A DNA stretch of 63,290 bases, taken from positions 1 to 63,290 of the forward strand of contig NZ_QYCP01000074.1 of the NCBI RefSeq assembly GCF_025506275.1. The letters are read 5' to 3'. The stretch's first letter is position 1; every line of letters begins with the position of its first letter. The position numbers were made by a program, and so were the translations under genes. Below are positions 53,650 through 63,290 of this stretch, piece by piece. The notes beneath the pieces were generated by a model. The model was not told the DNA's origin. It did no database searches and worked only from the letters and a program-made list of their open reading frames with translations. The stretch comes from Brevibacterium permense (lineage in GTDB: Bacteria > Actinomycetota > Actinomycetes > Actinomycetales > Brevibacteriaceae).

Positions 53650-55761
53650 TCAGCTGTCGATGCGTTCGGCATCGAGGACGGCAGCGCCGGAGACGATGAA
53701 TTCCTTGCGCGGCCCGACCGATGAGCCCATGAGGAGCTCGAAGGTGTTCTCCGCCATCTCGGCATCCGCCATCGTCACCCGACGCAGGGTGCGCATGCTC
53801 GGGTCCATGGTCGTCTCGGCCAGCTGATCGGCGTCCATCTCGCCGAGGCCCTTGTACCGCTGGATCGGTTCCTTGTAGGTCTTCTTCTGCTTCTCGAGCT
53901 TCTTCAGCAGAGCGTGGAGCTCGGCTTCGGTGTAGGTGTAGACGATGTCGTTGGGCGTTCCGCGCTTCGTCACGACCTCGACTCGGTGCAGCGGAGGCAC
54001 GGCCGCGAAGACGCGACCGGCCTCGACCAGCGGCTTCATGTACCGGAAGAACAGAGTCAGCAGGAGAGTGCGGATATGCGCTCCGTCGACATCGGCGTCG
54101 GTCATGATGATGACTCGGCCGTACCGGGCAGCGTCGATATCGAAGCTGCGCCCGGAGCCGGCGCCGATGACCTGGATGAGTGCTGAGCATTCGACATTGG
54201 CGAGCATGTCGGCCAAGGTCGCCTTCTGCACGTTGAGGATCTTCCCGCGGATCGGGAACAGCGCTTGGTGGTCGGAATTGCGAGCGGCCTTCGCCGTACC
54301 CATCGCCGAGTCTCCCTCGACGATGAACAGCTCCGTGTTCTCCACCCCGTTGTCACGGCAGTCGTAGAGCTTCGCCGGCAGCGACGAGGCTTCCAGCGCG
54401 GTCTTCCGTCGCTGGTTCTCCTTGTGGGTGCGGGCGGAGATGCGCGACTTCATCTCAGCCACGACTTTCTCCATGAGCACAGCGGCCTGCTGCTTCTCAG
54501 CACGCTTGGTCGAGCCGAGCACCTCGCCGAGCTGAGACTCGACGGTCTTCGCCACGATCTGTCGCACTGCTGCGGTGCCGAGGACCTCCTTGGTCTGCCC
54601 CTCGAACTGGGGTTCGGCCAGCTGCACGGTGACAACGGCGGTGATGCCGGCGAGTACATCGTCCTTCTCGAGCTTGTCCTTGCCGACCTTGAGCTTGCGT
54701 GCGTTGGCGTCGACGGCCTTGCGCATCGCCTTCAGGCAGGCCTGTTCGAACCCGGCGAGGTGTGTGCCGCCCTGTGGGGTGGCGACGACGTTGACGAAGG
54801 ACTTCAGCTTCGTGTCGTAGCCGGTCCCCCAGCGCAGAGCGATATCGACGCCGACCTCGCGTTCGACTTCCTTTGACTCGAGGTGACCCGAGGAATTGAG
54901 GACCGGGACGGTCTCCTTGAAGGTGCCGGTGTTCTGCAATCGCCAGGTGTCGGTGAGCGGCGGGTCGATGGAGAGGTGATCGACGAATTCGGTGATTCCG
55001 CCGTCGAATTTGAAGACCTCTTCGCGCTCTTCGATGACGGCACCGGTCTCGTCACGGGCGACACCGCGACGATCGACGATGCGCAGCTCGAGACCGGGCA
55101 CGAGGAAAGCGGTCTGACGGGCGCGTTCGACCAGATGCGGGTAGTCGAACTGAGCCTTGGACAGGAAGATCTGCGGATCGGCCCAGTACTGGACTCGGGT
55201 TCCGGTGGCGCCGCGCTTGGCCTTGCCGACGATGTCGAGACCGGTCGGCTCCTGGAAGGCCTCGAAGGGGTTGTCGGGGCTCGCTGTGCCGGAGGAGTCG
55301 TCGAAGCGTCCGGGCACGCCTCGGCGGAAGGACATCTTGTGCACCTTCGATCCGCGAGTGACCTCGACGTCGAGGCGAGCGGACAGGGCGTTGACGACCG
55401 AGGCGCCGACTCCGTGCAGCCCGCCCGAAGCGGCGTAGGAGGAGCCGCCGAACTTTCCGCCGGCATGGAGCTTGGTCATGACGACTTCGACGCCGGTCAG
55501 CCCGGTCTTCGGTTCGATGTCGACGGGGATGCCGCGGCCCTTGTCGGTGACGGCCACCGATCCGTCAGCGGCGAGTTCGATGAGGATCTCTGAACCGTGT
55601 CCGCCGAGCGCCTCGTCGACGGAGTTGTCGATGACCTCCCACAGACAGTGCATGAGTCCACGGGAATCGGTCGTGCCGATGTACATGCCGGGTCGCTTGC
55701 GAACCGCCTCAAGACCGGACAGGACGGACAGGTGCCTGGCGCCGTAGCTTTCGTCTTCCAC
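53650..55761 (-). CDS. parE: DNA topoisomerase IV / gyrase-type subunit B (ParE)
   Basis: 703 residues from a GTG with an AGAGGAAT site. ATPase motifs (EVIDNSVDEALGGH, DKGRGIP, GGLHGVGASVVNALS) and the TOPRIM motif FIVEGDSAMGTAK are intact; the C-terminal DxD is in MTDADVDG. It introduces or removes DNA links with a ParC partner, which is not in the window. Length and order beside sigA fit the actinobacterial second type IIA enzyme. Confidence 0.92.
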   Translation of the reverse strand: MEDESYGARHLSVLSGLEAVRKRPGMYIGTTDSRGLMHCLWEVIDNSVDEALGGHGSEILIELAADGSVAVTDKGRGIPVDIEPKTGLTGVEVVMTKLHAGGKFGGSSYAASGGLHGVGASVVNALSARLDVEVTRGSKVHKMSFRRGVPGRFDDSSGTASPDNPFEAFQEPTGLDIVGKAKRGATGTRVQYWADPQIFLSKAQFDYPHLVERARQTAFLVPGLELRIVDRRGVARDETGAVIEEREEVFKFDGGITEFVDHLSIDPPLTDTWRLQNTGTFKETVPVLNSSGHLESKEVEREVGVDIALRWGTGYDTKLKSFVNVVATPQGGTHLAGFEQACLKAMRKAVDANARKLKVGKDKLEKDDVLAGITAVVTVQLAEPQFEGQTKEVLGTAAVRQIVAKTVESQLGEVLGSTKRAEKQQAAVLMEKVVAEMKSRISARTHKENQRRKTALEASSLPAKLYDCRDNGVENTELFIVEGDSAMGTAKAARNSDHQALFPIRGKILNVQKATLADMLANVECSALIQVIGAGSGRSFDIDAARYGRVIIMTDADVDGAHIRTLLLTLFFRYMKPLVEAGRVFAAVPPLHRVEVVTKRGTPNDIVYTYTEAELHALLKKLEKQKKTYKEPIQRYKGLGEMDADQLAETTMDPSMRTLRRVTMADAEMAENTFELLMGSSVGPRKEFIVSGAAVLDAERIDS

Positions 55762-55776
55762 ACAATTCCTCTCGTT

Positions 55777-55793
55777 CGATTAAATTCTAATCG
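55777..55793. promoter_or_regulatory. AT-rich inverted repeat in the parE promoter
   Basis: CGATTA-AATTC-TAATCG, arms of six, 16-32 bases before the parE GTG. It could be an operator or a supercoiling-sensitive promoter element. Confidence 0.35.
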
Positions 55794-55887
55794 CTGCGCG
55801 CTCAGGACCCTATTCCCTCGGGCTCGTGTCGGGAATACATCCGGTCGACCCCGACCATGGGCACTCCTGAGCTGAAACAATGGAGTC

Positions 55888-56736
55888 ATGCCGCATCGCC
55901 TCCTCGTCCCAAGTCTCCTTCTCACCGCCGCTTTCAGCCTGCCCGGACTGGCGGCCTGCTCCCAGGACGCAGGTGCCCCCGGACGAACGAGTCAGGCAGC
56001 CGAGTCGACCGACGGGTCTCCGACTGCCGGCAACGTTGCGGACGGAGGCGACGACGCGAAGTCAGGGACCGCCTCGGCGAAGGAGGAAGTGGCGGATCTG
56101 AAAGGGAAGGTCATTGCGATCGATCCGGGACACAACGGCGGAAATGCGGACCATCCGGAGAAGATCAACCGACAGGTTCCGGACGGACGCGGCGGAACGA
56201 AGGCCTGCAACACCACGGGCACCTCGACGAACTCCGATTATCCGGAAGCCGATTTCACCTGGGCCGTGACGAAGAAGCTGGAGCAGTCGCTGACTGACGC
56301 CGGAGCCGAGGTCGTGCTCAGCCGGAAGGACAACACAGGAGTCGGACCGTGCGTGGACGAGCGCGGGACATTCGCCGACGACGCGGACGTGCTGGTGAGC
56401 ATCCATGCCAACGGCAGCGAGTCGAGTTCGGTGAAGGGCTTCCACATCATCGTCGCCGATCCCGGTGAGGATGAGAAGACCGAGAGGGCATCCGGGAACC
56501 TGGCGAAGTCCGTGGGGAGTGCGATGGGTGAGGAATTCACCCCGAACAAGGCCTATGGAAAGGATGCGATCAGCCGTCGCCCGGATCTGGCCGGGTTGAA
56601 CAACGCATCGGTTCCTGCCGTCATCGTCGAATGCGGAGAGATGCGCAACCCGTCGGAGGCAAAGCTCATGGAGTCGAAATCCGGGCAGAGGAAATACGCC
56701 GACGCCCTGTTCGACGGCATCGTCGACTGGTTCTGA
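55888..56736 (+). CDS. N-acetylmuramoyl-L-alanine amidase lipoprotein (Amidase_3)
   Basis: 282 residues. A lipoprotein signal with lipobox LAAC near residue 24, an Ala/Asp/Ser linker, then the zinc amidase domain: VIAIDPGHNGG (His), a Glu in NSDYPEADF, LVSIHANGS (His) and VIVECGEMRNPSEA (catalytic Glu). It cuts peptidoglycan outside the membrane. Confidence 0.92.
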   Translation: MPHRLLVPSLLLTAAFSLPGLAACSQDAGAPGRTSQAAESTDGSPTAGNVADGGDDAKSGTASAKEEVADLKGKVIAIDPGHNGGNADHPEKINRQVPDGRGGTKACNTTGTSTNSDYPEADFTWAVTKKLEQSLTDAGAEVVLSRKDNTGVGPCVDERGTFADDADVLVSIHANGSESSSVKGFHIIVADPGEDEKTERASGNLAKSVGSAMGEEFTPNKAYGKDAISRRPDLAGLNNASVPAVIVECGEMRNPSEAKLMESKSGQRKYADALFDGIVDWF

Positions 56737-56747
56737 CTCGTGAATGC

Positions 56748-56780
56748 CGAACGCCCCTGGGACGATCCCAGGGGCGTTCG
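56748..56780. terminator. Terminator hairpin between the amidase gene and sigA
   Basis: Arms CGAACGCCCCTGGGA and TCCCAGGGGCGTTCG with a 3-base loop; serves both convergent genes. Confidence 0.85.
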
Positions 56781-56820
56781 CTTCTGACCGATCCGTCTCA
56801 TGGACCGGCCGAGGTGAGAC

Positions 56821-58236
56821 TCAGTCGAGGTAGTCGCGCAGCACCTGCGAGCGGGACGGGTGACGCAGCTTGGCCATCGTCTTCGACTCGATCTGGCGGA
56901 TGCGCTCACGGGTGACGCCGTAGACCTTGCCGATCTCGTCGAGGGTCTTCGGCTGACCGTCATTGAGTCCGAAGCGCATGGACACCACTCCCGCCTCACG
57001 TTCCGAGAGCGTGTCGAGCACGGAGTGCAGCTGCTCCTGGAGGAGGGTGAAGCTCACCGAGTCCGAGGGCACAACTGCCTCGGAGTCCTCGATGAGGTCG
57101 CCGAACTCCGAGTCGCCGTCTTCACCCAGCGGAGTGTGCAGCGAGATGGGCTCGCGACCGTACTTCTGGACCTCGACGACACGCTCCGGTGTCATGTCGA
57201 GTTCCTTTGCGAGTTCCTCCGGGGTCGGTTCGCGCCCGAGATCCTGCAGCATCTGGCGCTGCACGCGGGCGAGCTTGTTGATGACCTCGACCATGTGCAC
57301 CGGGATGCGGATCGTTCGAGCCTGGTCGGCCATCGCGCGGGTGATGGCCTGGCGGATCCACCACGTGGCGTAGGTCGAGAACTTGAAGCCCTTCGTGTAG
57401 TCGAACTTCTCGACGGCGCGGATGAGGCCGAGGTTGCCTTCCTGGATGAGGTCGAGGAACAGCATTCCGCGGCCGGTGTAGCGCTTGGCCAGGGACACGA
57501 CGAGTCGGAGGTTGGCTTCCAACAGGTGGTTCTTCGCGATGCGACCGTCGTGGATGATCCACTTGTAGTCCATCGTTTCGCGCGGGTCGGTCACCTCTCC
57601 GCCGTCGAGCAGGTGCTCGGCGTACATTCCGGCTTCGATGCGCTTGGCGAGATCGACCTCTTCGGCGGCATTGAGCAGGGCCACCTTGCCGATCTGCTTG
57701 AGGTAGTCCTTGACCGGGTCTGCGGTCGCACCGGCGGAGACGACCTGCTGAGCGGGCGCGTCCTCTTCGTCGGCATCGGAGACGATGAAGCCACCGGCCT
57801 CGGCCACGGCGGCGTTCTTCTCCTTCTCTTCCGAGTTCTTCGTCTCGGTCGCCTCGGCGGGGCTCTCCTCTGTGGCCAGAGCATCCGCGGCCGGTTCGAC
57901 CTCCTCGGTGGTGTCGATATCGTCGTCGGTCTTCTTCGCCTTAGTCGCCTTCTTGGCTTCCTTGGCGGCGGTGGCCTTCGTCGTGGTCGTCTTCGGAGCA
58001 GCAGTCGACTTCGCGGCGGCTGCCTTCTTCGCAGCCGTCGTCTTCTTCGACGCAGCCGTCTCAGTCTTTGCAGCCGTCGACTTCTCGGTCGCTGTCTTCT
58101 TGGCTCCGGCAGCGGTCGTCTTCTTCGCAGTGGACTTCGACGCCGCAGTGGTCTTGGATCCACCGGTCGAGGTCGTGCCGGCCGTTCCCTCCGACTTCTC
58201 CGTCACCGTTGTGGATTCCTTGTCGACTCTGGGCAC
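56821..58236 (-). CDS. sigA: Primary RNA polymerase sigma factor SigA/RpoD
   Basis: 471 residues from a GTG at 58236 with an AAAGGTG site. The first about 105 residues are almost entirely Lys/Ala/Thr ([15 protein letters not shown] repeats), as in HrdB. Then region 1.2 ([11 protein letters not shown]), region 2 ([33 protein letters not shown]), region 3, and region 4 ([20 protein letters not shown]). Essential housekeeping sigma factor. Confidence 0.96.
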   Translation of the reverse strand: MPRVDKESTTVTEKSEGTAGTTSTGGSKTTAASKSTAKKTTAAGAKKTATEKSTAAKTETAASKKTTAAKKAAAAKSTAAPKTTTTKATAAKEAKKATKAKKTDDDIDTTEEVEPAADALATEESPAEATETKNSEEKEKNAAVAEAGGFIVSDADEEDAPAQQVVSAGATADPVKDYLKQIGKVALLNAAEEVDLAKRIEAGMYAEHLLDGGEVTDPRETMDYKWIIHDGRIAKNHLLEANLRLVVSLAKRYTGRGMLFLDLIQEGNLGLIRAVEKFDYTKGFKFSTYATWWIRQAITRAMADQARTIRIPVHMVEVINKLARVQRQMLQDLGREPTPEELAKELDMTPERVVEVQKYGREPISLHTPLGEDGDSEFGDLIEDSEAVVPSDSVSFTLLQEQLHSVLDTLSEREAGVVSMRFGLNDGQPKTLDEIGKVYGVTRERIRQIESKTMAKLRHPSRSQVLRDYLD

Positions 58237-58560
58237 GTGTTCACCTTTCGCGAGCGTTGAAACTTCCCCATGCATTCGGACAGTACTAAGACCCAAGTCA
58301 AGTGGTCCGCGTACGGTCCGGGGCGAACGCAGAGTTCGCCCATCATGCAATGACTGGGTCAACGCTTAATTTTCTCACGTTATTCCCCGCTTTGCGAATC
58401 GGCCGTCGAAGACTCTGGGACGCTCCGTCCGGCCTGTCCCCTACAACAATGTGACCTGCGAACCTGTTCCCCTCGCCTCCCCCTCGCGTGGATCTCGCCG
58501 AGGCGGCCGACCGCCCACATCGGGGAGGCCGACCGTTCGCGCCGTACACGGCGGCGCCGA
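58237..58560. other. Promoter region of sigA
   Basis: 324 bases without a gene. It holds an inverted repeat GGGCGAAC-GCAGA-GTTCGCCC (58321-58341), minus-strand TTGACC and TTGACT that could be -35 boxes, an AT-rich patch (58365-58385) and a copy of CGCCGAGGCGG (58496-58506). The transcription start cannot be fixed. Confidence 0.45.
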
Positions 58561-59733
58561 TCAGATGGTCGAACGCTGAGTCTCCGTCAGCCAGCGAGGC
58601 AGGCATCCCATATCGACCGCGCTGACGATGAGCTCGGCCAGCCCGTGCTCGGCTTCGAGCCCGAGAGCGGCGCGCGCATAGTTCAGCGCCATCGTCGATC
58701 CGCCCAGAGACCATTCGAACCAGGCGATGACAGCATAGGTGTTGGCTCTGGCCCGTGGGTGGCCAGCTTGCAGGTAGTCCTTGAGGAAGGCGATGGTGAG
58801 CATGATGTCGCGCGGCCTGGGCGCACGCGCTGAGAGCCCGACGAGCTGCTGAGCGGCCCGTGCTTGGGCGACCACACGGCGGCTCATCACGATGAGTTCC
58901 TCACCGTCGAGTCCCTTGACCAGGGAGGGCGGGAAGTCTGGGTGGTCGAAGCTGAGGATCATCTCGAGGGCGTCGCGCGACCATTTCTCGACGAGCAGGG
59001 TATCGAGTGCCATGACGGTGGGCAGGTCCATGAGGTCGTGGATGCGCGCCTCGTCGATCGCTTCCTCCTCGCACCGCATGGCGTCCAGGCGCGGGTATAC
59101 CTCGGCGAGGATCGCGAAGGCCTCGTCCGTGCCCATCCACTCCTCGGCATGTCCGCGACGACTGTCGGCGAAGGCTTCGGCGGGCATCGGGGCGATGACG
59201 AGATCCTCCGGATCGTTGACTGGATTGGATCCGCCGGCGACGAGTTCCGTAGCACACGCCGAGGTGGTTGCCTCGATCAGCGGTGTGCAGTCATAGCCGT
59301 CCTCGTCGATGCGTCCGAAGTGCTCTTGGTTGACCCACCATGCGCTGAGGGTGTCGACGCTTCTGGCGGCGAAGGTGATGGCCAGTTCGTCGATCGCTGC
59401 TCGGATGAGACCACGGTGGACCTCTGCGTATTCGGCGTCTGCACCGGCGCCGAAGGCGCCGACCGGCTGATAGTCATCATCATAGAGAACGAGGAAGACC
59501 CCGGTGACCGTACCGGCGCGCATGACGAGGTCGGCGTACCAGCCGCCGCCTTCGGACAGCGTCTGCGCCGCGCTCTCCCGGTCGAAGTCGATGCGCATCG
59601 TGGTCGAACTGGTCTGGGACCCGTTGAGCTCGGTGCCGACGATGACAGCGACGAGGCTGCGACGCGGGGTGTACCCGAGAGTATGGGGGATGATCCCGAT
59701 GATGTCCTCGGGTGTGCGGGCCGGTGTCTTCAC
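58561..59733 (-). CDS. DUF4192 family protein
   Basis: 390 residues. TPEDIIGIIPHTLGYTPRRSLVAVIV and the GGSTMALNYARAALG end are typical of DUF4192, an actinobacterial family of unknown function found near sigA. No membrane segments or known catalytic motif. Confidence 0.88.
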   Translation of the reverse strand: MKTPARTPEDIIGIIPHTLGYTPRRSLVAVIVGTELNGSQTSSTTMRIDFDRESAAQTLSEGGGWYADLVMRAGTVTGVFLVLYDDDYQPVGAFGAGADAEYAEVHRGLIRAAIDELAITFAARSVDTLSAWWVNQEHFGRIDEDGYDCTPLIEATTSACATELVAGGSNPVNDPEDLVIAPMPAEAFADSRRGHAEEWMGTDEAFAILAEVYPRLDAMRCEEEAIDEARIHDLMDLPTVMALDTLLVEKWSRDALEMILSFDHPDFPPSLVKGLDGEELIVMSRRVVAQARAAQQLVGLSARAPRPRDIMLTIAFLKDYLQAGHPRARANTYAVIAWFEWSLGGSTMALNYARAALGLEAEHGLAELIVSAVDMGCLPRWLTETQRSTI

Positions 59734-59989
59734 TGCGTCCTCCTTGATCAGTTTGGAACCAGCCGGTGCGAAGCGGTTCCCGTGCCTGAGGCGAGGCCCA
59801 TGCCTGGGATGGGCTGCCAGTCTGGGTACTCACTTCAACCGATCCCGCAGCCGTTCCTCCAGATCCTGGTCTGCGCCTGTGGATGGACCGCACGGGTCCA
59901 CAGCGCTCTGATGGGCGAGTTTCATCCGTCATCCCCACGAGAACCCGGGCCGAATTGCCTCAAACGCCGCGCTGGCATACAAGTGAGGT

Positions 59990-60781
59990 GTGGCGAAGAG
60001 ACGGATATACACAGCTCCTGGTTCTCAAGTGGTCGATATCTCGACGGGTGAAGCCCGGCTGGAGAAGCTCGACGGTGAGGCCGATTCCTATGTGCTCCAC
60101 GTCAATGGGGTCCCTTCTTCGTCGATCACGCTCAGCGATCCGCAGCGACTGGACTTCGAGTACCTGGACTGGATGCGTCGCATCATCGACGTTCAACTCC
60201 CTGACCGGACACTGCGGGCCGCACACATCGGTGCTGCCGGCTGTGCTCTGGCCCGGGCGCTGAACTCGGCACGACCGGGATCGAAGCAGACGGCGATCGA
60301 CATCGATGTCAAGCTGCTCGACTTCGCCCGCGACTGGTTCGACCTGCCACGCTCCCCCGCCCTGGCGCTGCGCGCCGGCGACGGGGCGGTGGAGATCGGC
60401 AAGTTCCGGCCCGATACCCTCGACGTCCTCGTCCGCGACGCCTTCGACCACGACTCGGTTCCCGCGTCTCTGCAGAGCTCGGAGTTCTTCGCCTCCTGCG
60501 CCGAGGCGGTCAAGGACTCCGGCATCTTTGTCGCCAATGTGCCTGACTCAGGTGACCACCGCGTCCTCCGGTCCGAACTCCACAGCCTCGGCGACCACTT
60601 CGCCCATCTTGCCGCTGCCACGGAACCGGCGATCCTCAAAGGACGTCGACGCGGAAACGTCGTCGTCCTCGCTTCCAACACTCCCCTTGATACGGGCGGG
60701 CTCGACCGCAGTCTGCGCACGGCCGCCTCCTCAGCGGCCTTCCTGGCGGGAGCAGATCTGCGCTCCCGGTTGGGTCTCTGA
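59990..60781 (+). CDS. Spermidine synthase-like SAM methyltransferase-fold protein
   Basis: 263 residues from a GTG. RRIIDVQLPDRTLRAAHIGAAGCALARAL is the SAM-binding region and TLDVLVRDAFDHDSVP the following acidic loop. The usual Asp pair for decarboxylated SAM is not all evident, so polyamine synthesis is doubtful. Confidence 0.78.
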   Translation: MAKRRIYTAPGSQVVDISTGEARLEKLDGEADSYVLHVNGVPSSSITLSDPQRLDFEYLDWMRRIIDVQLPDRTLRAAHIGAAGCALARALNSARPGSKQTAIDIDVKLLDFARDWFDLPRSPALALRAGDGAVEIGKFRPDTLDVLVRDAFDHDSVPASLQSSEFFASCAEAVKDSGIFVANVPDSGDHRVLRSELHSLGDHFAHLAAATEPAILKGRRRGNVVVLASNTPLDTGGLDRSLRTAASSAAFLAGADLRSRLGL

Positions 60782-60965
60782 TCGTCACGGGATTGGATCT
60801 CTGACCTTCGCGCCGGCGCAGGCTGCCACTGGAGTCCCTCGCGCGCCTGCTCTTTCCGACCCAGCTGGCTCTCCGCCCCTCGCGCCTGCTGACCCGGCTG
60901 GCTCTGCCTACCCCGGCAGACCGGGAATGTGAGGTACGCCCCGGTCCGAAATGACGATGCGGCTA

Positions 60966-60994
60966 CAGACGCCGGGGAAAGTTCGGCATAATTG
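60966..60994 (+). promoter_or_regulatory. Likely helD promoter
   Basis: -10 CATAAT (60989-60994) with a weak -35 ACAGAC (60966-60971) at a 17-base spacing. The transcript would begin near 61000, past the ATG at 60996, so the ATG at 61017 is the real start. Confidence 0.5.
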
Positions 60995-61016
60995 AATGCC
61001 GACCCAAGAAGGTGAG

Positions 61017-63248
61017 ATGACCGAAACTTCAGAAATTCGTGTCGAGCAGACCAAGCTCGACGAGCTCTATGCCCGCCTCGATGTGCTCCGGGAGGAGACG
61101 ACGGCCCGCCTGGGCACGGTGAGGGTCTCCGAGGTCGGAGGCAACCACCAGCACCGCACCGAACGCGATGCCTTCGCGACGATGTACGAAGATCAGCTCA
61201 TCCGTCTCGACGGCGCCGAGGAGGGGCTGTGCTTCGGTCGCCTCGACATCATCGACGAAGACGACCCCACCTACATCGGTCGCATCGGACTCACCGACGA
61301 ACAGCGTCAGCAGATCCTCATCGACTGGAGGGCACCGGCCGCCGAGCGCTTCTACCAGTCGACGGCCGCCAACCCCGACGGGATCGCCCGCCGACGTCAC
61401 CTGGTCACCGCGAACCGGAAGGTCACCGGCATCGAAGACGATGTGCTCGACATCGACGCACTCGATGACGCTCAGCGATCGAATCTCCAGGGCGAAGGCG
61501 CACTCCTCGCCGCCCTCACCACTCATCGCACCGGACGGATGGGCGATATCGTCGCAACCATCCAGGCCGAGCAGGATGCGATCATCCGCCGTCCGCTCTC
61601 CGGCGTGCTCGTCGTCCAGGGAGGGCCGGGAACCGGCAAGACCGCCGTCGCGCTCCACCGTGCCGCTTTCCTGCTCTACCGTCACCGGGAGCGCATCGCG
61701 AAGTCCGGTGTCCTCCTCGTCGGCCCGTCGACGGTGTTCCTCAAGTACATCGAGAAGGTTCTGCCCAGCCTCGGCGAAACCGGGGCCGTCCTGCTCACTC
61801 CCGGTCAGCTGTACCCGGGTCTCGATACGGATGCCGCAGATGCACCGGCTGTCGCCGAGATCAAGGGCCGCTCAGTCATGGCTCGGGTGCTGAAGAACCA
61901 TATTGCGAACTATCAGCGCATTCCCGATCACGATGTCGAGATGCGGGTGCGTTCGCACACGATCGTACTGCGTCGTAAGGACGTTCAGTCCGCGCGCGAT
62001 CGGGCTCGTCGCAGCGGGGACCCGCACAATGCCGCCCGCACCGGTTTCGTCACCGGACTGCTGAAGATCCTCGCCGAGGATCTCGCCCGTGAGATGGGGA
62101 TGGATGCGGCCGGCGAGCGGCTGCCCGAGCTGCTCGAAGACCTGCGCTCCTCCGTCGACGTCCGACGCGCCCTCAACCTCGCATGGTTCCCCATCGGTCC
62201 GGCCGCCGCGCTGCGTTCTCTGCTGGGCAGGCCGCACAAACTGCAGGCCGCTGCCCGCAAGCTACTCACTCCTGCCGAGCAGTCGATTCTGCTCGAGCAG
62301 CGTCGGGATGAGTTCACTGTCGACGATGTGCCGCTGCTCGACGAGTTGGCCGAGCTGCTCGGTTCCGCCCCGCAGCAGACGCAGGCGCGGGATGACTCGG
62401 CACGCGAATACGCCGAAGCCGTCGTCGACATGACCGAAACCGGCGGGATGGTCTCCGCCGAAACCCTAGCTGCCCGCTGGGAGGAGCAGGGGCCGACGAT
62501 GACTCTGGCCGAACGCGCTCTCGAGGATCGGGAGTGGACGTACGGCCACCTCGTCGTCGATGAGGCGCAGGAGCTCTCCCCCATGCAGTGGCGGGTGCTC
62601 TTCCGTCGAGTGCCGTCGAAGTCGGCCACCGTCGTCGGCGACCTCGCCCAATCCTCGCAGGTCGACAACGCCCGCACCTGGTCATCGATCCTGAGCGAAT
62701 TCGTCGGCGATCGCTTCGCCCTCCAGGTGCTCACGGTCTCCTACCGCACCCCGCAGTCGGTGATGGATCTGGCCAACCGCTACCTGCATCGGCATTTCCC
62801 GCAGCTCGAGCTCGTCGAGTCGGTGCGCCAGGGAGGATCGGATCCGCGCCTGGATTCCTTCGCCGACGAATCGGAGATGCTGGGCGCCCTCCCCGAGACG
62901 GTCGAGGCCGAGGTGTCCGCTGCCGAAGGTGGGAAGGTCGCCGTCATCGCTGATGAGGAGCTCATCGAGCCCATCGCCGAGGCGATCGCAGACTTCGATT
63001 TCGGGCGGTCGGTCACGGGCTTGGATCACCAGATCGCCCTCATCACCCCGCAGCAGGCCAAGGGCCTCGAGTTCGATGCGGTGATCATCGTCGAACCCGG
63101 CCGCATCGCTCCGCTCGGCAGCGAGGAGGGCGTCGGCGGTCTCTATGTGGCGCTGACCCGCACGACGGAACGTCTGCGTGTCTTGGCATCGGCATCGACG
63201 GAGCTCACCGAGCTCTTCTCCGCCGCGACGATCCGCCAAGCCGGCTGA
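61017..63248 (+). CDS. helD: HelD-type RNA polymerase-recycling helicase
   Basis: 743 residues from the ATG at 61017, which has AAGGTGAG; the ATG at 60996 would lie at or before the predicted transcript start. Domains: N-terminal coiled coil (about 5-45), split UvrD-like motor with Walker A GGPGTGKT near 210 and DEAQELSPMQW, then QAKGLEFDAVIIVEPG. HelD pulls DNA and RNA out of stalled RNA polymerase. It ends TGACCCCAA before a third palindrome copy. Confidence 0.92.
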   Translation: MTETSEIRVEQTKLDELYARLDVLREETTARLGTVRVSEVGGNHQHRTERDAFATMYEDQLIRLDGAEEGLCFGRLDIIDEDDPTYIGRIGLTDEQRQQILIDWRAPAAERFYQSTAANPDGIARRRHLVTANRKVTGIEDDVLDIDALDDAQRSNLQGEGALLAALTTHRTGRMGDIVATIQAEQDAIIRRPLSGVLVVQGGPGTGKTAVALHRAAFLLYRHRERIAKSGVLLVGPSTVFLKYIEKVLPSLGETGAVLLTPGQLYPGLDTDAADAPAVAEIKGRSVMARVLKNHIANYQRIPDHDVEMRVRSHTIVLRRKDVQSARDRARRSGDPHNAARTGFVTGLLKILAEDLAREMGMDAAGERLPELLEDLRSSVDVRRALNLAWFPIGPAAALRSLLGRPHKLQAAARKLLTPAEQSILLEQRRDEFTVDDVPLLDELAELLGSAPQQTQARDDSAREYAEAVVDMTETGGMVSAETLAARWEEQGPTMTLAERALEDREWTYGHLVVDEAQELSPMQWRVLFRRVPSKSATVVGDLAQSSQVDNARTWSSILSEFVGDRFALQVLTVSYRTPQSVMDLANRYLHRHFPQLELVESVRQGGSDPRLDSFADESEMLGALPETVEAEVSAAEGGKVAVIADEELIEPIAEAIADFDFGRSVTGLDHQIALITPQQAKGLEFDAVIIVEPGRIAPLGSEEGVGGLYVALTRTTERLRVLASASTELTELFSAATIRQAG

Positions 63249-63267
63249 CCCCAAACCCCCTTAATTA

Positions 63268-63290
63268 CTACCTGACGGCGGCCCAGCAAC
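63268..63290. repeat. 56-bp palindromic element, copy 3 (cut by window end)
   Basis: The first 23 bases of the left arm, identical to copy 2, begin 20 bases after the helD stop. The helD end and the flank read TGACCCCAA, as at copies 1 and 2. The rest lies outside the window. Confidence 0.75.

Overview
This window is about 63 kb of high-GC (roughly 63-66% by eye), densely packed chromosome from an actinobacterium. The coproporphyrin-dependent heme enzymes, SepH, HelD, the DUF3000/DUF3093/DUF3710/DUF4193 proteins, a Lys/Ala-rich SigA and frequent GTG starts all point to Actinomycetota. The ectoine hydrolase module and overall flavour suggest Micrococcales, perhaps a Brevibacterium-like genus, but I cannot prove the genus from sequence alone. 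I see no phage, insertion sequence, CRISPR array, tRNA or rRNA: this is core chromosome with small repeat elements.

Layout. 0-5 kb: an ectoine-hydrolase-like gene (doeA) divergent from an Lrp-family regulator and a class III aminotransferase, then a YibE/F membrane protein bracketed by two copies of a 56-bp perfect or near-perfect palindrome. 5-13.8 kb: glyS, the RNA helicase deaD, a recO-uppS pair, leuA and a DUF6636-like membrane protein. 13.8-22 kb: cell-envelope and accessory genes (L,D-transpeptidase-like lipoprotein, RibD/DHFR-like reductase, NAD(P)-binding protein, a frameshifted peptidoglycan-recognition amidase, DUF817 protein, penicillin-acylase-family Ntn hydrolase, alpha/beta hydrolase). 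22-32 kb: msrB, a GNAT protein, an OhrR-like regulator, the hemE-hemY-hemQ operon, DUF3000-rnd, dxs. 32-43 kb: acnA, an RNA methyltransferase, an APC permease, two TrkA-type K+ regulators, an OB-fold protein, DUF3710, dut, DUF3093, DUF4193. 43-53.6 kb: hemH, sepH, the cytochrome bd genes cydA-cydB-cydDC (CydD and CydC fused), and a BlaI repressor/M56 protease pair. 53.6-63.3 kb: parE, a secreted amidase lipoprotein, sigA, DUF4192, a spermidine-synthase-like methyltransferase and helD.

The order from msrB to sigA strongly recalls the Mycobacterium tuberculosis block Rv2674-Rv2703 (recalled, not computed), with cyd, blaI/M56 and parE among the additions. Functionally, heme synthesis (hemE/Y/Q/H) and its consumer cytochrome bd lie in the same window, and a 13-bp sequence is shared by the hemH and blaI promoters, so a BlaI-type link between heme and respiration is worth testing.

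The most unusual signals are non-coding: (1) a palindrome family that follows stop codons, with compensatory stem changes and a conserved TGACCCCAA flank; (2) an over-represented 11-mer CCGCCTCGGCG (about 24 copies counted by eye); (3) a cluster of six related repeat units in the 633-bp dxs-acnA gap; (4) Crp-like sites with an identical 14-bp core upstream of doeA and deaD; and (5) tandem 17-bp palindromes upstream of cydA.
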